64,000 nucleotides of DNA from Isoetes taiwanensis. Lineage: Eukaryota > Streptophyta > Lycopodiopsida > Isoetales > Isoetaceae. The stretch's first letter is position 1, and the number at the start of each line of letters is the position of its first letter. The notes below the pieces were generated by a model, which was not told where the DNA came from, searched no databases, and was given only the letters and a program-made list of their open reading frames with translations. Location of the stretch: the NCBI GenBank assembly GCA_021234155.1, contig JAJEKV010000025.1:7578531-7642530 (forward strand), given 5' to 3'. The position numbers and the translations under genes are program-made. Shown piece by piece: positions 22,890 through 32,700 of the stretch.

Positions 22890-23775
22890 TATTTGATTTG
22901 CACGAAGGTATTGTTGCCAATTGATTTGCTTCAAGAAAGAAAATGTTTGCCTCTGCGATTGGATTCAACAACTATCTGCGATTTTGAAGTTATAAATAAA
23001 ATTTCTTCAGCGCAGATAATAAGCTTCCTCGAATCATGCTTTGCCATGTACAGGGGCAATGGAGTTATTCTGACCTCCATTTTGCTCGACAAAATATTTC
23101 AATGCCGACAATGAAGATTGCACAGTTTTTTGAAGGAAGAAAGTGGTCAGCATGAATTTTGTACTTATCCTGTCATGAGCAAGTGGCAATACGATATAAA
23201 TCTTCTGTATTCTTGTTCTTGGAATCTCATAAAATTGTTAAAACATGGATCAATAAATGTAAGCTAGCAACCATGACTACAACAGGTCTCTCGAGATAAG
23301 AAAAAGAAAATTCAAAGACAACCCAAAGTACAACAGATGCTAGAGCATGTTCTCGTGTCAGGAAGAGTCAGATGTGGGCCAAAATTATATAAACATTCGT
23401 GTAAGGACCATGTAAAGCTTTTGGTCCACTCCAAAAGCAGATGGCAGAGTAATGGCATCTCCAAGAAATCTGAATAAGCAGGTGTCAAGTTGTCAAGAGT
23501 TTGTAAAATTTGCTGAAAAGGCTATATCATATGGAAAACCATTTATTGCCTCTGTAGTCTATCTCCTGTCGGCTTGATTGATCACGTGTACGGCATGTTA
23601 GCTCCCCCTTATTTGCATGTGCAACCATAAAACAGTAAAGCATTGGATTTCAATGCCTGGCTTTGAGGACCCACAGTACAGTAGCATAGAATAGAGCATA
23701 ATAAAAAACAACATTCTTATTCCTGTTTACCATGTCAATGCATCTTTTATACATTATTGTAAAATCTTTGTATAT
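22890..23775. other. Convergent 3' region between two genes
   Basis: The TOR1-like gene and the membrane-protein gene end toward each other here. AATAAA-type signals occur near 22997 and 23250 on the plus strand. No further gene is recognised. A 73-codon plus frame directly after the stop is 3' UTR. Confidence 0.6.
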
Positions 23776-25056
23776 TCAAAGACTTACAGAGATCAGATGA
23801 CCTATGAACAAAACTATTACGCTGAGGAAAAACAGCACAAACGCAGCTTCCATTCCACCGCAGGGTAACATGTGCCATACTCCCTCACCCCAATAATGTG
23901 CTACATCCTGTGGCCCCAATGCTTCTGAATTATTTGTTGCAGGCTCTGTATCCAGCTCCTGTTGAATCTGCCCTTGCTTGTCTCTTGATAGGGTGTCTTC
24001 TGACATGAACATTTTCACAGTTTTAGATGATAATGCATCTTCTGCATTCTCTTGTATTATTGGTTTCCGAATTGCAAGTCTGCCACCCTCTAAACTGTGT
24101 GGTAGTAAACTGGGTTGCTCTTCCAGAAACGCTGCTTTGCGCAGATCAATCATTCCTAAACTGGGTGGATCTAAGAAAAATCTATTCATCTGCTCATTAT
24201 CTATTTTGTTTAGGCTGCTTCCATTGACATCAGACTTCGTAAAAATAGGAGATGGTGATGTTGACGATGACACATTATTCTTCAATGGTTTAGAATCCTT
24301 TGGTGAATTAGGGAGAGATTTTAGAATTTCGGAAGACGAAGTTGAGTTCACCTGTAAAAAATGCCAAAACAGAGAAGGATAACAGTAAGCATTTCATCAC
24401 GTTTGATCATCCCATAATCTGCAAGATTGAAACATGCATTTCGAATCCCAAATCAAGAATGTTTCAAAAAAAGGAGGAAAGGATAAGTTCCGTACCGAGG
24501 TGAAGGAACTCCTCATTTTGCCATGGTAAAGAAACATATCTTCCTTATTTTCGGAAGAAGAAGTGGGCGATTCATCAGTGGCAACTCCACGATCTACGGA
24601 TTCATCGAATTTAAGATCAACATTTGAAAGATACCCAGTCTGATTTGCATCTGCCATTTTCTCAAGGCCTACCAAAGAAGCCAACAATTGAATTTTATCC
24701 CCGGCATCTGCAAGATCTTGCCTGGATTTCTCAACAAGCTCTTCGAATTTCTTACGGCGCATATCCGGCGAAGATCTACGTTGGCGACGCTGCATGATAC
24801 GGCGAAAAATCTCGCCTCCAATTCCGATGGCTAAAACGGCAGCGATCAATTCAACAGGACCACATCCAATTTTTATGATTTCTGGCAGGGGAACTCCTTT
24901 TTTGAACTTAAAAATACCTTCCTTACGATCATCCTCGGCTGGTTTTGAAAATGGAGATGGGGAGGCCGACGGAGAAGGGGATGCAGATACGTCGGAACTG
25001 GAGGAAGGGGCGCCGTTATGGAGCTCCATCGCTGAAGAGGAAGGGACGGTTTCCAT
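23776..25056 (-). CDS. Plant membrane protein with two hydrophobic segments, function unknown
   Basis: Two exons on the minus strand: 25056-24497 region (ending at 24496, TCG|GTACGG) and 24351-23776 (after TTTTTACAG). The junction is in phase and gives 378 aa. Residues 1-45 are Ser/Pro-rich. A hydrophobic segment rich in Gly and Ala (about 62-82) is followed by an Arg-rich patch (RRIMQRRQRR). A charged helical stretch, a long low-complexity Ser/Asn region and a second strongly hydrophobic segment (about 353-373) follow, close to the C-terminus, so it could be tail-anchored. I do not recognise the family. An in-frame Met at residue 10 is an alternative start. The stop is preceded by CTGTAAGT, a perfect donor site, so a further exon is possible. 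Confidence 0.75.
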
Positions 25057-25199
25057 CGTAAAATTTTACTTTTCCCCTATCCACGTCACATGCTTATGTG
25101 GCATAAGTAGGAGGGTTTACATGTGGCACGTCAACTTCATGAAAAATGGCAAGCCCTTTTTCGAGGAGTGCCCTTATGCACATTGCAAAACAAGGCCGA
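25057..25199 (-). promoter_or_regulatory. Immediate upstream region of the membrane-protein gene
   Basis: Only about 140 bp separate the start codon from the foldback element. No clear TATA box is visible at a standard distance, so the promoter may be TATA-less or lie partly within the element. Confidence 0.3.
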
Positions 25200-25695
25200 G
25201 CCTTGCCTGTAAGGGCCCATTCACATGCAACCATCGCCAAAGAAGGGGCATGTTTTATCTTGTGGAAATTGGCGATGGCGGGTGATTGTGGGCGTGAGCG
25301 GGCACAGTGGTCGGAGAGGGGCCCTGTTATACCCTTTGCAAATTGGTGATGGTCGGCAATGGTGGGCGTAAAAGGGCGTGGCATTTTATATGACGGTGAA
25401 GGCTACGATGATGCATGTGAATTTAGCCTAAATGGGCGAGCCTTTACGTGAGGGTGAAGGTTGCGATGGTGCATGTGAACCGGCTCTAAGGCTGGATTCA
25501 TATGCATCATCGCACCCCTCACCCTCACGTAAAAAGGCTCGCCCTTTTACGCCCTCCATCACCTGCCCTCGCTAATTTGCACAGGGTAAAACAGGCCCCC
25601 TCTCTGACAATAGTTGCATGTGAACCAACTCTAAGGGACGGTTTACATGCAACTATCGCCTCCAACTGTGCCCTATCTTGCCCTAATGCAAAAAA
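25200..25695. mobile_element. Foldback (nested inverted-repeat) element
   Basis: At its core 25434-25544 is a near-palindrome with 'gggcgagcc...acgtgagggtga' on one side and its complement on the other. A second, larger inverted pair lies around it: about 25310-25378 (tcggagaggggccctgtt...gggcgtaaaagggcg) against about 25540-25612. Words such as 'catgcaaccatcgcc' near 25230 and 'catgcaactatcgcc' near 25650 extend the pattern. No coding capacity. This is a MITE or foldback insertion in the upstream region of the neighbouring gene, and any transcript through it would form a long hairpin. Confidence 0.75.
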
Positions 25696-27229
25696 AATAA
25701 CTAGCAGAAATGCAAGTTTGGGCAAAGAATAGGGTGGGATTGGAGAAGTTTGACGGAAGGAAGAAATATAAGAGAGTAGGATTGATTTTGTACTCTTGAA
25801 GAAAGAGAAGTTACATTGACAAAGCATATTTTGACGAAATTTCATTATCTAGTGGAGATTGATGGTGTCCTTTTTTTGTTGTTGATTCTATCTGATGAAA
25901 TATTAGCTATATGGACGTTAGACAAGACGTCATTTGAACATAAAAGAAAGGGAAAATTCCAATTATACATCTCAACTTTGCGAAAACTCCAAAAATACCC
26001 TTCAAATGAAGAGCATTTTTGGAAAAAAGGTAATAGGGTTTTTGTTGATCCTCAAATGCAAAAATTGTCTCCACAAATATTATAGATTAGGATAAGATCT
26101 TTCGAACAACGTCAAATTCATCAAAATTGGAGTTCAAATTCACAGGTTATGCTCATTTACGTCATTTTTTATAGCACTTGCTTAAAACACTATAACTTTA
26201 AGATTCCAACTCCGATTTAGACGATTATACTACTATTGGATAGCTCTCGTTCACATCTACAAGTTTCATGAAGGATACTTTTTTAGTTGGTTGATCACAA
26301 GATAGTTATTGCCATTTGAGCTAAATACCCAATTTCTAGGGGTATTTTTGGAATATTTGTAAACTTGAGGGGTATATTTGGAATTTCCCCTAAAAGAAAG
26401 CCCCATAACTATTATGAAAAAGGTAATGAACCGTTTGTTGCTAATGAAATTGAAGCTATATCAGTTTCACTAGTTGTTGGATGAATTTCCTATTGTTTTC
26501 TATTCTCTAATAACCCAACAATAATAAGAACAAGAGAGAGAGAGAGTGAGCAAGTGAAAGAGAGGACGATAAAATTGGCGATAATAGTAACACCCATTTT
26601 TTTCCCTTTAAATGCTACTGGAACAAAGGGACCTTGGCTAAGGAAATGGGAAATGGATGCAATCACATGTTAGAATTTAGATCATGGTTCAAGAGAAGGT
26701 TTCTTTCCACAAGGCTTTGATTGGAGCCACTGAACATTTTTTAACAGATAAAACTGGAGGGTGTAAAAGCATGCTCAACATCTGGGCTACTCAGAAAGAA
26801 CACATTAGTAAATGTAAAATTTGTTAGCATGATACCCTGTAGCTGCATTTCTCTCATCAGTCTAGAAGCTTATTTTCCATATCCGTGTTGCAAATATGCT
26901 GCTATCATAGCATTCATGAAACTATATTCCTTTCACACATTTTATTAAATAGAGCACATGCATCTTGCAAGCTTCCAGGCTGAGCTTGTACTACGAGCAT
27001 TGCTGATCATATAAGCAAGTTCAATTTGTCAGCTTTTGTGAATAGCTTGAGTGCATTATGCAAGCTTATGCACCTGTCATACATAGTGATGATAGATGTC
27101 CAAATAACAACATTTTAATCAAGTCCTGCTTCAATTATAAGGGCATAGATCCATTTTCCTTGTATCTCCTGATGCCTTCCTTTACTTCCTTGTAAAATAT
27201 TGTCAGGGCGTGCCTCAATTAGATATGGT
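25696..27229. other. Intergenic DNA
   Basis: No gene recognised. A short (GA)n run lies near 26535. A 26130-26390 stretch with repeated words such as 'ggggtatttttggaat' resembles decayed transposon sequence. Confidence 0.5.
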
Positions 27230-27231
27230 GC

Positions 27232-27600
27232 CTTGTAATATAGAACCCGTCAGTGGTGTGAAGAGCCGTGTTTATGGATATGATGGGTAGCAGTATTACT
27301 GTACAAGACCTGGCTCTGGAGTACTATGGAAATGACGAAGGCGGGTGCTGGAATGTGTTTCATTCAGAAAGTAATGTTGCAAGGATGTTATTTGGACCTC
27401 ATGTGGGATGTTATTTTTGTCGATGTACCTGATGTCTTCCAAACTTCTTTCTAAGAAAAGCATATAGTCTAGTCTCTTCATTGGAAATGATATTCATGAA
27501 TATGTTGTCTCTTTGCTTAAATTATAGAGTGCCCCACTTGACCTGGGTTATAAGGAAATTAAGGGATCTACCTTGGATTATTACCTAGAAGGTCCAACAA
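27232..27600 (+). pseudogene. FAN1: FAN1-like VRR-NUC nuclease fragment, inverted
   Basis: Plus-strand translation in shifting frames gives pieces matching the start of the FAN1 nuclease domain: GVKSRVYGYDG-like (about 27255-27290), VQDLALEYYGNDEGG (about 27300-27344) with HSES, then in another frame LDLMWDVIFVDVPDVFQ (about 27395-27440), and after an intron-like gap APLDLGYKEI (about 27525-27560). At least two frame changes and several stops break it. The catalytic VRR core further downstream is not seen. The rest of the gene lies next door on the opposite strand, so an inversion separates the two parts. Confidence 0.7.
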
Positions 27601-27639
27601 AAGAGTGAGGATATATTAAATTTACAAGAGGTAAAAGGC

Positions 27640-28347
27640 CTTAACTATCTTAGTTGTCCTTTCCAACATTTCAGCATATGGAGGCACTTTCGACCTTCGA
27701 GGTGGTCTACCAAGTCAAACCACTCGTCGTTGCAATGTTAAGTCCTCATCAGCTTCCACAGAAGGGTCATTTACTCCATCCTTTGCAACCTGTAGACTTT
27801 CTTCAAAGCAACCAAGATGTTTAAGATCTATTGACAATCTTTGAGTCCAATAACTTCTTCTTCCTTGCAGTATTTGTGACTGACCTAATAAACAATTAAT
27901 GCAACAGAAAAAATCGTTATTTCAATGTGCCTGGATCTAGAGTACTGCAGATGGTACATAGAATACTCAGTAAGTTCCTAATGGAAAATCGCGTTTAAAA
28001 CTTACCTATGTTCCTCTTCAAGTTACAGGCACGCCCAATGTGCATACTGAAACTTACACCCATGCAACTGTGAAAAGAACTAAGAATGCATTTCTGTTAC
28101 ATCTTCAAGCTGAGAAAGCTCATTTTGGGCACTTTCTAAACAAATCATAACTGCATTATGGGCATCTCCTTCAACTGCTTCGTTTATGAGCTGAGCCACT
28201 TGTAATGCCTATAGAAATTATTTCATTTCACCTTAGAACACTAGAAAGATTTGGTAATACAACAGAACAAATCTAGTGCTTGATAATGTAACAGCAGGAT
28301 CTTCGGGGTATATCTTCATGTCCTCAAGAAATAGAACTGTTATGCCA
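27640..28347 (-). pseudogene. FAN1: FAN1-like nuclease, central (TPR/linker) part
   Basis: Minus-strand exons match the region of FAN1 (Fanconi-associated structure-specific nuclease, interstrand-crosslink repair) just before the nuclease domain. They are 28347-28269 (KIYPEDPAVTLSS-like), 28208 to about 28085 (LQVAQLINEAV), 28067-28006 (GVSF..LKR) and 27884 to about 27640. The last contains GRRSYWTQRLSIDLKHLG, LQRRV and LGRPPRR. The in-frame TGA at 27717-27715 replaces the Arg expected between RRVV and LGRPPRR, a CGA-to-TGA change. One junction (between 28085 and 28067) does not keep phase. With the nuclease part inverted, this copy is almost surely non-functional. Confidence 0.72.
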
Positions 28348-28469
28348 CTGCATGTTGGATAAAAAAGTGCATATTACAGCAAAAGGAAATGTGACTGGAA
28401 GGAGGGTAATCGGTACATGGCCATAGATCATGATGAAAATACTCTAAAATGGCCAGAATTTTGACTTAC
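28348..28469 (-). other. Intron-like spacer between minus-strand exons
   Basis: It runs from a GTAAGT donor at 28469 to an acceptor ending ATGCAG at 28348. The flanking exons join in phase, so either the unknown gene upstream continues into the FAN1-like exon or two genes lie in tandem and the match in phase is chance. Confidence 0.4.
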
Positions 28470-31400
28470 ATTTGATGTTGCCTGATCCCTGGTGCAGATG
28501 CCCTGATGTTGTTGTATGCTGGTGAATACAGATATACTTGCATAAGACATGGCAAGCTTGTGGTCAATATTTGCAATATTCAACTGCCTTTGGGAAACAG
28601 CATTGCTTCTTTAGAATCGGATTGTGCATTTATGTCGAATCTACAAACCAAGGAAGCCAAGCTTCGGCTTAAAAAGGCACTAGTTATGGTGCCCGGCGGT
28701 AGTAACAATTTGAAGAGTTGGTTATTTAACACTAAACAAAAGTTTGAAAGCATGGAAATTTGCATTATGAGATTGTAGGAGCAAGAATAGAGCATAAAAT
28801 TTGCATTCTCGCAAAATGCATTTCATTAACAACAATTTGGGTATCATGTAGTAATATAAAAATCGAATGTATGATATGAGATGAGTCGCAGTAAAGAAAC
28901 TGGATAAGTTGCTTGTTTCAAATATGTTTGACAAAGATGCTATTGAAATGCCTGATGTTGCTACAATATGTTAGGATGGGAGCACTTTCTAGATGGGCTC
29001 GAAGTACCTTGAAATCCATATATATGAAGCTTAAATTGCCAAATTATACCAAATTTACGATTGGATTTGTTATAAACGATGGGATCTTGTTGCACATGGT
29101 GGTGTTGTATGTGTTGTAATGACAAAATGCCTACACATGGTAATGTTGAGGAAATTGAAGTAACACTGACAAATGCAAGTAACAGATTAATTTAATCCCA
29201 GTGAATATGCAGGTTATAATGGTGAAAAATTCCATCATCTTGAGATAGGCACCTTAATACATCCATGTTGGGCTGAAACCTGCCCAATTTTCATGTTGAT
29301 CAATTCTAACATGGACACGTCAACAACATCAAAGATATTGCTACACATAATGGACACCTCACAGTAAGTCCCATTACTGTACATTACCTACATGGAAGTC
29401 CCATGATGATATAGATTTACAAATTGCTATACATTATCTACATGTAATGTACAATAATGTACCCATCACGATATGGACTTACAAATTTATAAATATCATC
29501 ACCCCTTGTCAGCATATTCTGCATTATATTCTCTGCAACAATATGTATAAAAACACCTTCTGAAAGCCATTGAATGAAGATAAGAATGAAGATTCATAGA
29601 CCCTCAGAATGAAATCAAAGTGGGATGCTACAAAGATACATGTAACCCATCATGATATGGAATTACAAATTTATAAATATCATCACCCCTTGTTGTCAGC
29701 ACATTCTGCATTATATTCTCTGCAACAACATGTATAAAAACACGTTATGGAAGTTAGAAGCCACTAAATGAAGATAAGAATAAAGATCCATAGACCCTCA
29801 GAATAAAATCGAAGTGGGATGCTACAAATAGATATGATACGTCAAATGCTCTAGACAATCTTATAGCAGTAGTTAATGGTCAGATGTGCTGCTCAATTTA
29901 CCAATAAAGAATTTCGAATTTTAGCTAAGCCGTGTTATGCTATATAAATATTCAGTCTGCCACGTAATGAGCAGGGGCATGTCATAAATCATTCTAGATC
30001 TGCCCAGATGGCAACTTAAGAGGAGTTGAACCAAATCACAGCCTCTAGTTGAGGAGAAAAAGCCAGAACATCACATAAAATCTACTTAATAAGCTCTGGG
30101 TATGCCACCTCAACAAACTAATGCATGGTTTAGAAGAAAGTGGAGGGAGCAAGGTCTGATGCCGCTGTCACCATGAGCTAGCAGTCCGGGCTCCATCTTT
30201 GCTTGATTTCCATCAACTAAATTAAATCTATCATCACATCCGATCAAAATGCTCTTGCATAACTAAGAAAGAATGCATTTTATCATAGAGCAAATGTACC
30301 GTAAATGCAAGTCAAGATTTTTGATGTCTAGATTTACCAGACTTAAATGTAATCTGGTCGAACCTGCAAGATGGAGATCAATCTTAAAAAAGTTGAGACA
30401 ATATCCATTGTATTTGATAAATAGGATACAATTTAAATTGTAATCTAGACTATATAAATGTATACCTATTACCAGGTTGTAGAGCTTTAAATATACCAAG
30501 TAGCACTGCAAGCTTATCTTGCAAAGAATCACCATAAATTGTTGTTGCTCTACTATTCAGCTCTGCAAAAAGCATGAGAAAAACAATTGGAATACCTATG
30601 GACTCTAGTAAAAATTATAATGGTTTCAGGCATGTCTACCATCCCGGACAGATAATGGGAAATCTTAGCATGCCAAGATGCAGTAAAAACAAATTAAATG
30701 CTTCGGAAAAAAAGTAAACCCTAAATTCTTCATCGAATCCACACCTCCAGCCGAACTTGATGAACTAATCCTTGGCTCTTGGCAATCCAAATGGCCCATT
30801 CTTAAAATAGTTAGGCTCGCGGTTTTGCTATTAGTCTTGTCCAGAGTAGTGTGAAAAGTGGTGGCATGGATTCTCCTCGAGCCATGTGATACGTCACAAT
30901 GTTGAGTTGTAGATGTACACGACAACATCTGCAAAGGATCAAATGTCAACGTTATGAATAGGCATAAGGGAGGTAACAGACTACGAAGTAGAAAGAAGAC
31001 AATGTGGCAACTTGTAGTAAAGTGCATTAAAACACGATGAAATGCAATGATATACAGCTATGAAACCAAATCCTAGCTTTGTCATTAGATTGAACAAAGA
31101 AGCTCAATGTTGTGTGCATGCATAAGGAAGGTAACAGACTAAGGATTCAAAAAAAAAAGGGCAGCGTGGCAACTTGTAAAGTGTATTAACACCCTCATTT
31201 CCTACAAATTATTTTATCATTGTACTGAACCTGAGTTGCCATCTACAGATCCGCAGTTACAATGGGTGATGCATCTTTACAGCCAACTATTTTTGTATTC
31301 AGACGAACATCATCAAAGTACATGTTCCAGTTATGGAACCACATTCTAGCTTTATCATCACATAGATACAGGAAAAACATCCTTAGCATCGAAGTAAAAC

Positions 31401-32130
31401 TTTTAGCTCTTAATCTTTGAGTCTGCTATACTGGAAAACTGAGCCCAGTTCAGCAGTTTGAATAATGCAGAACATGGAAAGACATGCATTTTATACGGAT
31501 TATTTACAAAGCCATTAAAGAGGAAAAAGTTTTGACAAACTATGATATAGAAGATATCCAACCTGACCTCAATATCTTCACATCTAACATCAATTAGATT
31601 GGTAACCAAATCAGCAATGGCCTCTGAAAGGTAATTCGCTCTAATCTGCATATGGAGATCAATATTTAGGACAATAGACATTATCCACTGTATTTGATGA
31701 ATCAGATACATTCTAAATTGTAATGGTTAACTCTTCATTGGAAGATTAGTTGCCTGCAAAAACTGCATGTTCATGTTCCCCAACAAGAAGTACTAATTTG
31801 ACATGATGCAAATAATTATCAACAGCATCACAGTAAAGCATTTACAACGTCAAACCTATGCTTATGTAAACATTGTAATATGAAACTAATAACCTGGATC
31901 TGTGCAAGCGGCACCTCAATGCCTAAAGTATGTTCCTCGTTCCTCTGGCCCTTCTTAAATGTTTTCTTCCTGCCAAGATCACCGCATCTGTTCAAAGAAA
32001 TAGGGAGGGGTTTATATTAACCTGGTCCATACATAAGGATCCAAGCAGATGTGCCTTTAGAGAATCCTGAGTCACTCAATAAGCAAATCTTCCAAATCAA
32101 TTACCTTAACAATAAACCTTTAAAAGCAAC
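28470..32130 (-). CDS. Unrecognised multi-exon gene, internal exons
   Basis: Eight short minus-strand exons with GT-AG borders and compatible phases: 32130-32105, 31987-31894, 31645-31563, 31274-31231, 30663-30640 (24 nt), 30562-30473, 30363-30300 and 28556-28470. Joined, they give about 169 uninterrupted codons. Distinctive stretches are GLLLRCGDLGRKKTFKKGQ, IRANYLSEAIADLVTNLIDV, YGDSLQDKLAVLLGIFKAL and LHLSLVNLDIKNLDLHLR. It looks like a mixed helix-strand cytosolic protein, but I do not recognise the family. The first exon was not found; it may lie beyond the GAA array. The last exon joins in phase to the FAN1-like exon at 28347. The 31274-31231 and 30663-30640 exons were fitted mainly by phase and are the weakest. 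Confidence 0.5.
28910..29120 (+). other. Possible degraded coding relic
   Basis: A plus-strand stretch reads like old protein (MFDKDAIEMPDVATI and following), with stops after about 20 residues and several times later. It lies within the large intron of the minus-strand gene. Family unknown; it may be a transposon fragment. Confidence 0.2.
29460..29820 (+). repeat. Imperfect tandem duplication of about 190 bp
   Basis: The segments at about 29463-29625 and 29648-29830 match closely. Both hold 'cccatcacgatatggactta/cccatcatgatatggaatta', 'aatatcatcaccccttg', 'attctgcattatattctc' and 'agaccctcagaat'. It is an old local duplication in the intron region. Confidence 0.75.
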
Positions 32131-32505
32131 CTGCGGCTAGCTACAACCAGAGAAGCGAATTAAAGGCAAGCTCCAAGTAACATGAGAAGAATTTCCAATG
32201 TAAAATTAGATAAAACATTAATAGAGTGCAATATTGAACACACATGGCACATGGATGCAGCAAAAGACAGAAATAAAATAAATAGAGTACATTTGAAGCT
32301 CTAGGTTCAACAATAGCTTCCAGGCACTAAATCATTTTCACCTTGCAGATTTGAATGATGGATGGCAATCCAATATCTTTTAAGGATAATAACTACGTAT
32401 TTCAGAGAATCCTCGGTCTTCAACTAATATGCAATTCAAGGTGAATCATCCATCAATTTGATAATCCCCTTTCAAAGTGCAATTTGGCTCATGCACTATT
32501 AAAAT

Positions 32506-32536
<31 letters not shown>

Positions 32537-32700
32537 AAGAAGAAGAAGAAGAAGAAGAAGAAGAAGAAGAAGAAGAAGAAGAAGAAGAAGAAGAAGAAGA
32601 AGAAGAAGAAGAAGAAGAAGAAGAAGAAGAAGAAGAAGAAGAAGAAGAAGAAGAAGAAGAAGAAGAAGAAGAAGAAGAAGAAGAAGAAGAAGAAGAAGAA
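32506..32700 (+). repeat. (GAA)n microsatellite, about 65 units
   Basis: A perfect run of about 195 bp of AAG/GAA. Long frames in all its readings (poly-Lys, poly-Arg, poly-Ser, poly-Phe) are artefacts of the repeat. It sits exactly at the left edge of the first copy of a 2.5-kb direct duplication. Confidence 0.95.

Noticed and set aside
23978-24382. Plus-strand 134-codon frame
   Set aside because: Antisense shadow of the membrane-protein exon; the minus strand has matching splice sites and a coherent product.
30880-30927. An extra exon (after 'cctttgcag') reading VVVYIYNSTL in the unknown minus-strand gene
   Set aside because: The acceptor is good, but no donor gives a phase that fits the next exon, and the frame soon hits a stop.
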